Positions 52,238 through 60,042 are shown, numbered from the stretch's first letter. The stretch is DNA of 64,000 nucleotides from Anaerotruncus sp. MC2020 (GCA_000701945.1 KL370840.1:558001-622000), one strand, 5' to 3'. Translations and numbers: made by a program. The notes: generated by a model not told the origin, from the letters alone.

Positions 52238-52495
52238 TGTAGGGGCGAGTTCCGCTCGCCCGCAAATATACGGATATGTGACAATTACATTATGTAGGGG
52301 CGCCCTTTGGGCGTCCGCGAAATAACACGATTGCGAACAAGCAACGTTTTGTAGGGGCGAGTTCCGCTCGCCCGCAAATGACAGTATAAACCCGCATAAT
52401 AATGAACGGCAACACGGACGCACAGATAAGCAGCACACCAAATCTTTGATTTGGATTGTGATGCTATATGCAGCTTTGCTGTAATGCCCCCTACG
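52238..52495. repeat. Cluster of GTAG palindromic repeats, with a 61-bp inverted sequence
   Basis: Three + copies: 52238-52261 (GGGCGAG-TTCCG-CTCGCCC), 52293-52316 (stem of GGGCGCCC/GGGCGTCC) and 52350-52373 (same stem as the first). Then comes 52426-52486, 61 bases that recur exactly in inverse orientation at 55933-55993; it holds hairpins CAAATC-TTT-GATTTG and CAGC-TTT-GCTG and leads into CCCCCTAC. No gene in the gap between the cellulase and cysK. Confidence 0.9.
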
Positions 52496-52507
52496 ATTCA
52501 AGCCGTA

Positions 52508-53437
52508 TCACTCGTCGAATAACGGGGTCGAGAAATAGCGCTCCGCTGTGTCGGGAAGTATAGTCACGACAGTCTTGCCCTTGCCGAGCTTCTCCGCCAT
52601 TTTCAGCGCCGCGGCAACGTTAGTGCCGCTCGATATGCCGCACATGATGCCCTCCTTTGCGGCGAGGTCCTTCGCTGTCTGTATAGCCTCCTCGTCGGTG
52701 ACGATGTAGATGTCGTCGTAGATGTTCTGATTGAGGATATCGGGGATTATTCCGTCGCCTATGCCCATTTGCAGGTGCGTGCCGATGTTGCCTCCCGCAA
52801 GGATAGCCGCGTTCTCGGGCTCGACTGCCCATATCAGCATATCGGGATACTGCGATTTCAGCGTCTCGCCTATGCCCGTGATAGTGCCGCCTGTGCCTAT
52901 TCCCGAGCAGAAGCCGTCTATCCTGCCCGCGGTCTGCTCGAGTATCTCGAGCGCCGTGTGGTACTTGTGCGCGTATATGTTGTTGACGTTCGCGAACTGC
53001 TGAGGTACGAACACGTTCTTGTCCTCCTCAGCCATTCTCAGCGCCGTATTCAGGCACTCCTGTATGCACTTGCCGATGTCGCCGTCGTCGTGTATAAGTA
53101 TGACCTCCGCGCCGTAGTGGCGGACGAGCTTGCGGCGCTCCTCGCTGACGGAATCGGGCATGATGATGACAGTCTTGTAGCCGCGGACAGCTCCCACAAG
53201 TGCAAGTCCTATGCCCTGATTGCCGCTCGTGGGCTCGACGATTATCGTGTCCTTGGTTATCCTGCCCTCCTGCTCGGCATGAAGTATCATATTGTATGCG
53301 GTGCGGGTCTTGATAGAGCCGCCGACGTTCAGTCCCTCGAACTTCACGAGCACCTCTGCGCTGTCGGGCTTGTTCATGCGGTTGAGCCTTATCATCGGCG
53401 TGTGTCCCATTGCCTCTATGATGTTATTGTATACCAT
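52508..53437 (-). CDS. cysK: Cysteine synthase A
   Basis: 309 aa, PLP fold type II. It makes cysteine from O-acetylserine and sulfide. The PLP lysine is in VGGSIKTRTAY, where the usual KDR is KTR. The substrate loop is PTSGNQGIGLAL (Gln where many have Thr), the phosphate loop GIGTGGTITG, and the PLP-nitrogen Ser in GISSGTNVAAAL. A single-gene unit with its own promoter. metY 2.6 kb away is the homocysteine-forming counterpart. Confidence 0.94.
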   Translation of the reverse strand: MVYNNIIEAMGHTPMIRLNRMNKPDSAEVLVKFEGLNVGGSIKTRTAYNMILHAEQEGRITKDTIIVEPTSGNQGIGLALVGAVRGYKTVIIMPDSVSEERRKLVRHYGAEVILIHDDGDIGKCIQECLNTALRMAEEDKNVFVPQQFANVNNIYAHKYHTALEILEQTAGRIDGFCSGIGTGGTITGIGETLKSQYPDMLIWAVEPENAAILAGGNIGTHLQMGIGDGIIPDILNQNIYDDIYIVTDEEAIQTAKDLAAKEGIMCGISSGTNVAAALKMAEKLGKGKTVVTILPDTAERYFSTPLFDE

Positions 53438-53470
53438 TCAGATGATTCTCCTTAATGCATTAGTATATCT

Positions 53471-53499
53471 ATTATATAACAAACAGCCGCAAAATGCAA
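53471..53499 (-). promoter_or_regulatory. Promoter of cysK
   Basis: On the - strand TTGCAT, 17 bases, TATAAT. Nearly back to back with the GNAT promoter. Confidence 0.8.
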
Positions 53500-53508
53500 G
53501 CATTTTTC

Positions 53509-53537
53509 TTGACTTCATTCCCCGCGCGGTGTATAAT
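53509..53537 (+). promoter_or_regulatory. Promoter of the GNAT-SdpI pair
   Basis: TTGACT, 17 bases, TATAAT. Transcription starts near 53544, which rules out translation starts further upstream. Confidence 0.88.
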
Positions 53538-53568
53538 CATCTTAACAGTGTTTCGGGAGGTGACGGCT

Positions 53569-54027
53569 TTGAGCAGCTTCTGCGTTTTTGAAATGGAATA
53601 CACGGGCGGAGTTCCCGCCGTGGATATAGTCCCTGTCCCTTTCAGTGACGAGCTCTACAGTCAGTACGAGCGCATATACAACGAGTGCTTCCTCGAGATG
53701 AGAAGGGCTCTCGGCATTGAGCCGTACAGCTTTTACTCCGACATTTCGCAGCTCGCTGACAAACGGGACAGCATTTTCCTCCTCATGGACGGCGACATCA
53801 TTACAGGGAGCGTTGCCTGCCTCGGCAGTGAGATAGACGACCTCATCGTGAACAAGCTGTATCAGGGCAAAGGCTTCGGGAAAAAGCTCCTGATGTGGGC
53901 TATCGCTCATATCCGCGAGCAGTCCGACGCTCCCATACGGCTGACCGTCGCGGAGTGGAATCAGCGTGCGTACAGGCTCTATCTGCAAAGCGGCTTCACG
54001 GTCGTAAAGAAAGTAAAGGTGAACTGA
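53569..54027 (+). CDS. GNAT-family N-acetyltransferase
   Basis: 152 aa from TTG 53569, which has GGAGG 8 bases upstream; the open frame before it begins ahead of the promoter. GNAT core in the second half: IFLLMDGDIITGSVACLG, IDDLIVNKLYQGKGFGKKLL (the acetyl-CoA loop QGKGFG), and LTVAEWNQRAYRLYLQSGF. Substrate unknown. The stop is directly followed by the ATG of the SdpI-like gene. Confidence 0.88.
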   Translation: MSSFCVFEMEYTGGVPAVDIVPVPFSDELYSQYERIYNECFLEMRRALGIEPYSFYSDISQLADKRDSIFLLMDGDIITGSVACLGSEIDDLIVNKLYQGKGFGKKLLMWAIAHIREQSDAPIRLTVAEWNQRAYRLYLQSGFTVVKKVKVN

Positions 54028-54360
54028 ATGGTAATCATAATTGTGAATTTTATCGGAGCGGCGGCGATACTTCTCGGCGGCGCGGTAATGCTGAAGTACG
54101 CGAGATCGCACGCGGACTATTCTGTCGGCTTCCGAACGAGACGAGCTATGTCAAGCGATGAGGCGTGGCGTTTCGCAAACCGCTCCTGCGGCATAGCATG
54201 GCTCATCATCGGAGCGGTTTGCGCTCTGCTGACAACAGCCGCGCTCGTTTTTGCCCGCGACAGTGCATACGCGAAAATCGGTGTGCTGATACTGCTGACA
54301 GCGTCGGTCATGCTCTCCGCGACAGCGACCGAGATAAGGCTAAAGCACAAATTTGGCTGA
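54028..54360 (+). CDS. SdpI-family membrane protein
   Basis: 110 aa, three membrane helices (about 4-22, 57-76 and 82-100). The SdpI signature VGFRTRRAMSSDEAWRFANR (about 33-52) is present. B. subtilis SdpI gives immunity to the SdpC toxin; here only the short C-terminal-type domain exists and no SdpC or SdpR is nearby. Coupled to the GNAT gene by adjacent stop and start. Confidence 0.85.
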   Translation: MVIIIVNFIGAAAILLGGAVMLKYARSHADYSVGFRTRRAMSSDEAWRFANRSCGIAWLIIGAVCALLTTAALVFARDSAYAKIGVLILLTASVMLSATATEIRLKHKFG

Positions 54361-54395
54361 ACTAAAAAGAGGGACGGATTAATCCGTCCCTCTTA
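54360..54395 (-). terminator. Terminator after tcdA, also facing the SdpI gene
   Basis: AAGAGGGACGGATT / AATCCGTCCCTCTT perfect palindrome with TTTTTAG on the - strand. On the + strand the T tract is poor (ACTTTA), yet the stem may stop both. Confidence 0.88.
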
Positions 54396-54397
54396 CT

Positions 54398-55117
54398 TTA
54401 TCTTGTAAAGCCTGTCAGTTCCTTGATGACCTCGCCCGCTATGATAAGTCCCGCGACCGACGGCACGAACGCATTCGAGCCCGGAGTACTCCTCCGCGAA
54501 CCGCTGTCCTCGCAAAGCCCCGCTATCGGCGTCAGCGCCTCCTCCTTCGAGTAGACCACCTTCAGCGACTTCACGCCGCGCTTCTTCATCTCGCGGCGCA
54601 TCACCCTCGCGAGCGGGCAGACCGACGTCTTGTATATGTCCGCGACCTCAAACGCCGTCGGGTCGACCTTGTTGCCCGCGCCCATACTGCTGATGACGGG
54701 CACTCCCGCCGCCTTTGCGCGCATGATTATCTCTATCTTACCCGTGACCGTGTCTATCGCGTCCACAACATAGTCGTACTGCGTGAAGTCGAACTCGTCG
54801 GCAGTCTCGGGCATGAAAAACGTGGGGTAAGTCCGCACCTTGCAGTCGGGAGCGATATCGCGCACGCGGAGCTCCGCCGCCTCGACCTTGAGCATACCGA
54901 TAGTGCTGTGAACGGCGACTATCTGGCGGTTTATGTTGCTCGGAGCGACCCTGTCGTTGTCGATAAGGTCGAGCGCTCCCACGCCCGAGCGGGCGAGTGC
55001 CTCCACGACGTGTCCGCCGACTCCACCAACGCCGAAAACGGCTACTCTAGAAGCCGCAAGCCTCGTCATAGCCGTTTCACCGAATATCATAGCAGTGCGT
55101 ACAAATTCCTCACGCAT
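54398..55117 (-). CDS. tcdA: tRNA threonylcarbamoyladenosine dehydratase
   Basis: 239 aa from ATG 55117 (GGAG 8 bases upstream; the open frame runs back into the next gene). ThiF/E1-like enzyme that cyclises t6A37 of tRNA to ct6A. ATP-binding AVFGVGGVGGHVVEALARSG (about 25-44), SNINRQIVA with the key Arg, VVDAIDTVTGKI, and CSPLA-like CPLARVMRREMKKRG. It overlaps nothing; 10 bases separate it from the ECF gene. Confidence 0.92.
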   Translation of the reverse strand: MREEFVRTAMIFGETAMTRLAASRVAVFGVGGVGGHVVEALARSGVGALDLIDNDRVAPSNINRQIVAVHSTIGMLKVEAAELRVRDIAPDCKVRTYPTFFMPETADEFDFTQYDYVVDAIDTVTGKIEIIMRAKAAGVPVISSMGAGNKVDPTAFEVADIYKTSVCPLARVMRREMKKRGVKSLKVVYSKEEALTPIAGLCEDSGSRRSTPGSNAFVPSVAGLIIAGEVIKELTGFTR

Positions 55118-55127
55118 ATGCCTCTCC

Positions 55128-55649
55128 TTACTTCTTGTCAAAGCGCGGAACACGCTTGATAACGAGCTCGTATACGGCGACTGATACAGCCGCTCCGAGT
55201 GCGCCCTGCACCGCATTTGCGGGAACTCCGAGCAGAGCCGCGCTTGCCGAGTGGTAGAGCACAGCCTCGAACAGCGCATAGCCGACTACCATTATTACCT
55301 CAGCCGAGGCTGCTGCCGCTATCCTCGGAAGAAGCGAGCCGCTGCGCTTGCCTGCGGCTCTGATGACGAGCGCGGATGCAACCGCCATTGCCGCCTTGAC
55401 AACAAGAGTCACGGGAGCATATACCACGTAGCCGCTCACAATGTCGGCTATCGCCGAGCCTATGCCTGCTGCGGCGGCTCCGTACACGGGTCCGAGCACC
55501 CAAGCCGCTATATTGACGATACTGTCTCCGAGGTTGACATAGCCCTTTGTCGGAGTAGGTATCTGTATCAGCAGGGTCGCGACGGTAGTCAGCGCAGTGA
55601 ACAGTGCGGCGAGCGTCAGCGCCCTGAGCTTATCCCTGTTATTGTTCAT
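55128..55649 (-). CDS. ECF transporter S component
   Basis: 173 aa from ATG 55649, with AGAGG 8 bases upstream. Five to six membrane helices. TPTKGYVNLGDSIVNIAAWVLGP (about 34-56) is the conserved S-component segment of the pantothenate/hydroxymethylpyrimidine-type families. It binds a vitamin precursor and needs a shared EcfAA'T module, which is not in the window. No riboswitch is seen in its leader, so the substrate stays open. Confidence 0.88.
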   Translation of the reverse strand: MNNNRDKLRALTLAALFTALTTVATLLIQIPTPTKGYVNLGDSIVNIAAWVLGPVYGAAAAGIGSAIADIVSGYVVYAPVTLVVKAAMAVASALVIRAAGKRSGSLLPRIAAAASAEVIMVVGYALFEAVLYHSASAALLGVPANAVQGALGAAVSVAVYELVIKRVPRFDKK

Positions 55650-55690
55650 CAGAAACACCTCTTTAGTGATGTAAGCCTTTCAGCTCATTT

Positions 55691-55719
55691 ATTATACCAC
55701 CCTTTGCAGGAAAATGCAA
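55691..55719 (-). promoter_or_regulatory. Promoter of the ECF-tcdA operon
   Basis: On the - strand TTGCAT, 17 bases, TATAAT. Confidence 0.82.
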
Positions 55720-55794
55720 TAGGGGGGAAAAAACGTCCCGCCCCCTGCAATATGTTTATTTTATAACGTGCGCCCGCAAATACGGATATGTGAC

Positions 55795-56070
55795 GGATAC
55801 ATCGTGTAGGGGCGCCCTTTGGGCGTCCGCAATCCCCTACAATTGGCGTTGAACGCAATGTGTAGGGAACGCCGCCCTCGGCGTTCCGCCCATAACCGAC
55901 GAATCAACGGTAAATCGCAATATGTAGGGGCTCATTACAGCAAAGCTGCATATAGCATCACAATCCAAATCAAAGATTTGGTGTGCTGCTTATCAGTGCG
56001 CCCGTGTAACAAATACGTTATTCTGCGGGTCTATACTGTCATTGGCGGGCGAGTGGAACTCGCCCCTGCA
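55795..56070. repeat. Second cluster of GTAG palindromic repeats with inverted 61-bp sequence
   Basis: 55805-55828 (as 52293), 55861-55887 (identical to 8762), then 55923 TGTAGGGG leading into 55933-55993, the exact inverse of 52426-52486, and at 56047-56065 GGGCGAG-TGGAA-CTCGCCC in the other orientation, ending CTGCA rather than CTACA. CGGATATGTGAC upstream also recurs beside the first cluster. Fills the 435-base gap between the ECF gene and metY with no coding capacity. Confidence 0.9.
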
Positions 56071-56084
56071 AGCTATGCGTGCTC

Positions 56085-57365
56085 TCAGACTGCCTCGAAG
56101 CCCTGCTTGAGGTCGGCGATGATGTCGTCGATATGCTCCGTGCCGATAGACAGGCGGACTGTGGTAGGCTTGATGCCCGAGAAGAGCAGTTCGTCTTCTG
56201 TCATCTGCGAGTGAGTGGTCGACGCGGGGTGGATAACGAGCGACTTAACGTCAGCAACGTTGGCAAGAAGCGAGAACAGCTTCAGGCTCTCGGTGAACTT
56301 CTTAGCTCTGTCAGCGCCGCCCTTTATCTCGAAGGTGAAAATGGAAGCCGCGCCGTTCGGGAAATAGCGGTCGTAGAGCTCCTTTGCCCTGCCTGTCGCG
56401 AGCGACGGGTGGTTGACCTTCTCAACATCGGGGTGGTTCTTAAGGAAGTCAACGACCTTGAGTGCGTTCTCTGTGTGGCGCTCGAGGCGGAGGGAAAGCG
56501 TTTCAAGTCCCTGTAAAAGGAGGAAGGAGTTGAACGGCGAGATTGCCGCGCCCTGGTCTCTCATGAGGGTTGTGCGAATTTTCAGAATGTATGCGAGGTT
56601 GCCGCAAGCCTCCGTGAACACTACGCCGTGGTAGGACGGATTGGGCTTGGAAAGTCCTGGAAACTTGTCGTTCTGCGCCCAGTCGAACTTGCCGCCGTCG
56701 ATGATAACGCCGCCCATTACAGTGCCGTGACCGCCGATGAACTTTGTCGCGGAGTGTACTACTACGTCAGCGCCGTGCTCGAGCGGACGAAGCAGGAAGG
56801 GAGTTGCAAAGGTGTTGTCGACAACGAGCGGGATGCCGTGCTTGTGGGCTATCTCCGCTACGACCTCGATGTCGAGGACGTTGGAGTTCGGGTTGCCGAG
56901 GGTCTCCGCATAGAGGAGCTTTGTGTTGGGCTTGATAGCCTTCTCGAAGTTTGCAGGGTCGGACGGGTCAACGAAGTCGGTGGAAAGTCCCTGCTCCTTT
57001 AATGTATGCGCGAGGAGGTTATACGTGCCGCCGTATACATTGGTGGAGGCTACGATGTGGTCGCCTGCGGTAGCGATGTTCTGTATCGCGTAGGTGATAG
57101 CCGCCGAGCCCGATGCCGTAGCGAGAGCTCCGACGCCTCCCTCGAGAGCGGCGATGCGCTCCTCGAACACGCTCGATGTGGGGTTCATGAGGCGTGTGTA
57201 GATGTTGCCTGCCTGTGTGAGTCCGAAGCGTCCTGCGGCTGTATCGGAGTCCTTGAACACGTACGATGTAGTCGCGTATATCGGGACTGCGCGTGCGTCT
57301 GTGGCGGGGTCGGGCTGCTCCTGACCTGCGTGTACCTGTAAAGTCTCAAATCTGTAATTGCTCAT
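56085..57365 (-). CDS. metY: O-acetylhomoserine sulfhydrylase
   Basis: 426 aa from ATG 57365; an ATG 4 codons earlier is too close to the ribosome site. PLP fold type I (Cys/Met metabolism). It makes homocysteine from O-acetylhomoserine and sulfide. The motifs are [46 protein letters not shown], and the PLP lysine in [13 protein letters not shown] (about 205-217). C-terminal [14 protein letters not shown]. The long form (about 430 aa) is typical of MetY rather than MetB/MetC. Confidence 0.95.
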   Translation of the reverse strand: MSNYRFETLQVHAGQEQPDPATDARAVPIYATTSYVFKDSDTAAGRFGLTQAGNIYTRLMNPTSSVFEERIAALEGGVGALATASGSAAITYAIQNIATAGDHIVASTNVYGGTYNLLAHTLKEQGLSTDFVDPSDPANFEKAIKPNTKLLYAETLGNPNSNVLDIEVVAEIAHKHGIPLVVDNTFATPFLLRPLEHGADVVVHSATKFIGGHGTVMGGVIIDGGKFDWAQNDKFPGLSKPNPSYHGVVFTEACGNLAYILKIRTTLMRDQGAAISPFNSFLLLQGLETLSLRLERHTENALKVVDFLKNHPDVEKVNHPSLATGRAKELYDRYFPNGAASIFTFEIKGGADRAKKFTESLKLFSLLANVADVKSLVIHPASTTHSQMTEDELLFSGIKPTTVRLSIGTEHIDDIIADLKQGFEAV

Positions 57366-57419
57366 AATATAAAACATCCTTTCAAAATTGTTTGTCTACT
57401 GTTCCTGTAGGTTATATAT

Positions 57420-57448
57420 ACTATAGCACGAATTTCCTACTTTGTCAA
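57420..57448 (-). promoter_or_regulatory. Promoter of metY with overlapping dyad
   Basis: On the - strand TTGACA, 17 bases, TATAGT. The sequence CCTATTGACAAAGTAGG, with inverted CCTA/TAGG, covers the -35, so a repressor could bind there; an Rrf2-type (CymR-like) sulfur regulator is a plausible guess. Confidence 0.85.
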
Positions 57449-57458
57449 TAGGTAAAGT

Positions 57459-57496
57459 CTATAACTCGGCAACTCTTTTTCTATATCGAGTTATAG
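57459..57496. repeat. Perfect inverted repeat upstream of metY
   Basis: CTATAACTCG and CGAGTTATAG, 18 bases apart. It lies just upstream of the metY promoter. Either an operator or a remnant hairpin; no T tract. Confidence 0.65.
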
Positions 57497-57518
57497 CTTT
57501 TGCCTATAACTATATTTC

Positions 57519-57583
57519 TGTAGGGAACGCCGCCCTCGACCCGCAAGCCTTTGAAAAGGCTTGAGCGAAACTTTCGGTTTCGC
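57519..57583 (+). repeat. Truncated GTAG repeat joined to other hairpins
   Basis: 57519-57538 equals the first 20 bases of the type A repeat, broken in the right stem arm. It is followed by AAGCCTTT-GA-AAAGGCTT (57545-57562) and GCGAAAC-TTTCG-GTTTCGC (57565-57583). No gene in the gap 57366-57682. Confidence 0.75.
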
Positions 57584-57648
57584 GCCAAAGATAAATAAAA
57601 CGGAAATAATTCTCCGCGCCCCTTGCTATTTCCGTTAAGATGTGCTAT

Positions 57649-57654
57649 TATAAT
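57649..57654 (+). promoter_or_regulatory. -10 element of the DEAD-box helicase gene
   Basis: TATAAT 29 bases before the start codon, with no good -35 at 17 bases; TTGCTA is 20 bases upstream. The leader is short. Confidence 0.5.
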
Positions 57655-57682
57655 ATGTACTGTAATATAGAAAGGATAAAAT

Positions 57683-59407
57683 ATGCAATTCAATGAACTG
57701 AACCTCTCGGAGGAGCTCCTGCGCGCGGTAGACGAGCTCGGCTTCTCCGAAATGACCGAAATACAAGCGCAGAGCATTCCCCTCCTCCTACAGGGACGCG
57801 ACGTCGTGGGACGCTCAAATACGGGCACGGGCAAGACCGCCGCTTTTGGCATTCCCGCAGTCGAGAGCATCACCGAGGACGACCGCCGCTCTGTTGCGGT
57901 GCTGATACTCTGTCCCACGCGTGAGCTCGCTATGCAGGCGTGCGAGGAGATACGCAAATTCGCCAAATTCAAGCGATGCGTCAAGGCGTGCGCGGTCTAC
58001 GGCGGAGCAAGCATGGAGCGCCAGATAATGGACCTCAAACGCGGCGCAAACATCGTCATCGGCACTCCCGGACGCGTAATGGACCATATCCGCAGACGCA
58101 CACTAAAGCTCGAAAACCTCCGCACGGTGATACTCGACGAGGCTGATGAAATGCTGAATATGGGCTTCCGCGAGGACATCGAGTCCATACTCGCGGACGT
58201 CCCCGAGGACAGACAGACCGTCCTGTTTTCCGCGACCATGCCTCCCGAGATACTCGCGATAACCGAAAAATATCAGCGCGAACCCGTGCAGATAAAGATA
58301 AAGTCCTCGCAGAAGACCGTCGAGCTCATCGAGCAGTTCTACTTCCAAGTGGCTATGGGGCGCAAGACCGACGCTCTGAGGCTTTTGCTCGCGGCGTACT
58401 CCCCCGACTCCGCAATGGTGTTCTGCAACACCAAGCGCATGGTCGACGAGCTCACCGAGGAGCTTGTCAAGAGCGGATTCCGAGCGGCAGGGCTCCACGG
58501 CGATATGAAGCAGATTCAGCGCACGCAGGTCATGAACAGCTTCAAGAACCGCACTACCGCCGTTCTCGTTGCGACTGACGTCGCGGCGCGAGGTATCGAC
58601 GTCAGCGGCATTGATATGGTCTTCAACTACGACCTCCCGCAGGACAACGAATACTACATCCACCGCATCGGACGTACAGGGCGCGCGGGTCTCGCAGGCA
58701 AGGCGTACACCCTCATCACGGGCAGGCGCCAGCTCCACGACCTGAAGGACATCGCACGCTACACAAAGGCGGATATTTCGGAGCTTCCCCTCCCCGACAA
58801 GTCCTACATCGCGGACATGAAAAAAGAGGCGCTCGCCCTCGAGATAGCCTCCATTGACGAGCGTCCTGACAGCGGCGCGTATGACATCCTCGACGCACTC
58901 GCGGCAAAGGGCATAGACGGTCGCGAAGCCGCCGCAAGGCTCATCAGCTCGCGGCTCAAAGCGGAGCTTGCGGGACTGCCCGAGTTCGATATGCCGAAGC
59001 CGCTTAAAAAGGGCAGTCGGAGCGGTGCAAAGACGGTCAAGATAGACCTCAGCATCGGCAGAAATAAGCGTATCGCTCCGAATTTCATTCTCGGCGCACT
59101 CGTCGACGCGACGGGAATGTCGGGACAGGACTTCGGCAAGATTGACATCTACGACAGCCACACCACCGTCGAGGTGCCCGAGTCCGAGTACGACTACATC
59201 ATCGACAGCACCAACCCCATGAAGATAAACGGTCACCCTGTAGAGGTCAAGCTCTACAAGGGCGGGAGTTCAAAGGAACGCCCGTACAGGCAGTCCGCGG
59301 AGAAGCGCGGCGACAGGCGGCGCTCCGACCACGGAAAGAAAAAGAAGACCGACATTTTCGGCGACTATATCCCCGACCGCCGACACAGAACGAAAAAACG
59401 TCATTAA
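57683..59407 (+). CDS. DEAD-box ATP-dependent RNA helicase with DbpA-type RNA-binding domain
   Basis: 574 aa. Two RecA domains (about 1-205 and 215-375): Q motif with MTEIQAQSIP, GRSNTGTGKTAAFG, PTRELAMQ, VILDEADEMLN, FSATMP, ATDVAARGIDV, YIHRIGRTGRAG. Residues about 455-530 are the DbpA RNA-binding fold (RNKRIAPNFILGALVDATG, KIDIYDSHTTVEVP). The tail of about 45 residues is very basic and disordered. Like CshA/DbpA proteins, it acts in ribosome assembly or cold adaptation. Confidence 0.94.
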   Translation: MQFNELNLSEELLRAVDELGFSEMTEIQAQSIPLLLQGRDVVGRSNTGTGKTAAFGIPAVESITEDDRRSVAVLILCPTRELAMQACEEIRKFAKFKRCVKACAVYGGASMERQIMDLKRGANIVIGTPGRVMDHIRRRTLKLENLRTVILDEADEMLNMGFREDIESILADVPEDRQTVLFSATMPPEILAITEKYQREPVQIKIKSSQKTVELIEQFYFQVAMGRKTDALRLLLAAYSPDSAMVFCNTKRMVDELTEELVKSGFRAAGLHGDMKQIQRTQVMNSFKNRTTAVLVATDVAARGIDVSGIDMVFNYDLPQDNEYYIHRIGRTGRAGLAGKAYTLITGRRQLHDLKDIARYTKADISELPLPDKSYIADMKKEALALEIASIDERPDSGAYDILDALAAKGIDGREAAARLISSRLKAELAGLPEFDMPKPLKKGSRSGAKTVKIDLSIGRNKRIAPNFILGALVDATGMSGQDFGKIDIYDSHTTVEVPESEYDYIIDSTNPMKINGHPVEVKLYKGGSSKERPYRQSAEKRGDRRRSDHGKKKKTDIFGDYIPDRRHRTKKRH

Positions 59408-59419
59408 GAGGTGATATAA

Positions 59420-59527
59420 ATGAGCAATCAGCCAAAAAAGAAAACGTGGATGAGGGTACTGATACTCGTCCTCGCAGGAGTTATGATTTTCGGCGCGATA
59501 CTTATGCCGTTCTTAGGCTGGCTATAA
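59420..59527 (+). CDS. 35-residue single-pass membrane peptide
   Basis: M-SNQPKKKTWMRVLILVL then AGVMIFGAILMPFLGWL. A basic cytosolic start followed by one hydrophobic helix. AGAGGTGAT lies 7 bases before ATG, only 12 bases after the helicase stop, and a strong terminator follows. It is very likely translated with the helicase. Similar very short membrane proteins occur in Firmicutes; function unknown. Confidence 0.75.
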   Translation: MSNQPKKKTWMRVLILVLAGVMIFGAILMPFLGWL

Positions 59528-59539
59528 GCGAAAACAGTC

Positions 59540-59577
59540 TGCCCCGAAGCGTTCAAAGCGCCTCGGGGCATTTTTTT
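59540..59577 (+). terminator. Terminator after the helicase unit
   Basis: TGCCCCGA(AGCG) / (GCGCC)TCGGGGCA with TTTTTTT. Confidence 0.92.
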
Positions 59578-59586
59578 GATGAAAAA

Positions 59587-60042
59587 TCACCTTTCTGATA
59601 CAAAACGGGCAAGCTCAACATTGCCGTCTTTTTCGATGGAAACCACCTGAAATCCGCATTTTTCAGTGTAGAACCTTACGTTTTCTTTCTTGTCTATGGG
59701 TGTTACCAAAGTGAATTTCTTCCAATCTTCGTGCATTGTCTTCACAAACTGAACCGCCTGCGTCCCTATGCCCCTGCCTTGAAACTTCGGAACAACGCAC
59801 AAACATCCAATCTCGTATACTCCCTTTTCCAGTTTATGACAAGAAATACAGCCGACAGGCTCATTATCGCACAGTATGACATATTTCGGATATTTGCGTA
59901 TCGACTCTTCCATCTCAGCTTTTGTTTTTCCATACCCAGGACACGAACCGTATCTCAGGTAATCATCATAAAAAGACGCATTATAAATATCAGCCAGCAG
60001 TTCTGCGTCATCTGAAACAGCTTTCCTGTATTCGAGCGTCAT
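59587..60042 (-). CDS. GNAT-family N-acetyltransferase, AT-richer than neighbours
   Basis: 151 aa. GNAT fold: RKAVSDDAELLADIYNASF, YEIGCLCVVPKFQGRGIGTQ (acetyl-CoA loop QGRGIG), and VRFYTEKCGFQVVSIEK. Codon use (many AAA, GAA, TTT) and base composition are clearly more AT-rich than the GC-rich genes on both sides, which suggests recent gain. GGGGGTGA upstream of ATG. Substrate unknown. Confidence 0.88.
   Translation of the reverse strand: MTLEYRKAVSDDAELLADIYNASFYDDYLRYGSCPGYGKTKAEMEESIRKYPKYVILCDNEPVGCISCHKLEKGVYEIGCLCVVPKFQGRGIGTQAVQFVKTMHEDWKKFTLVTPIDKKENVRFYTEKCGFQVVSIEKDGNVELARFVSER

Noticed and set aside
52238..52495. CRISPR array
   Set aside because: Repeats are palindromic but differ in sequence and spacing, and no cas genes are present.
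53494..53568. Upstream start of the GNAT gene at 53494
   Set aside because: The promoter at 53509-53537 lies downstream of that codon, so it would not be transcribed.
55650..55800. Riboswitch for the ECF S-component
   Set aside because: The leader from the promoter to the start is only about 35 bases and has no TPP, FMN or other known motif.
52426..55993. Insertion sequence or composite transposon
   Set aside because: The inverted repeats are perfect but no transposase, integrase or target duplication is visible between or beside them.
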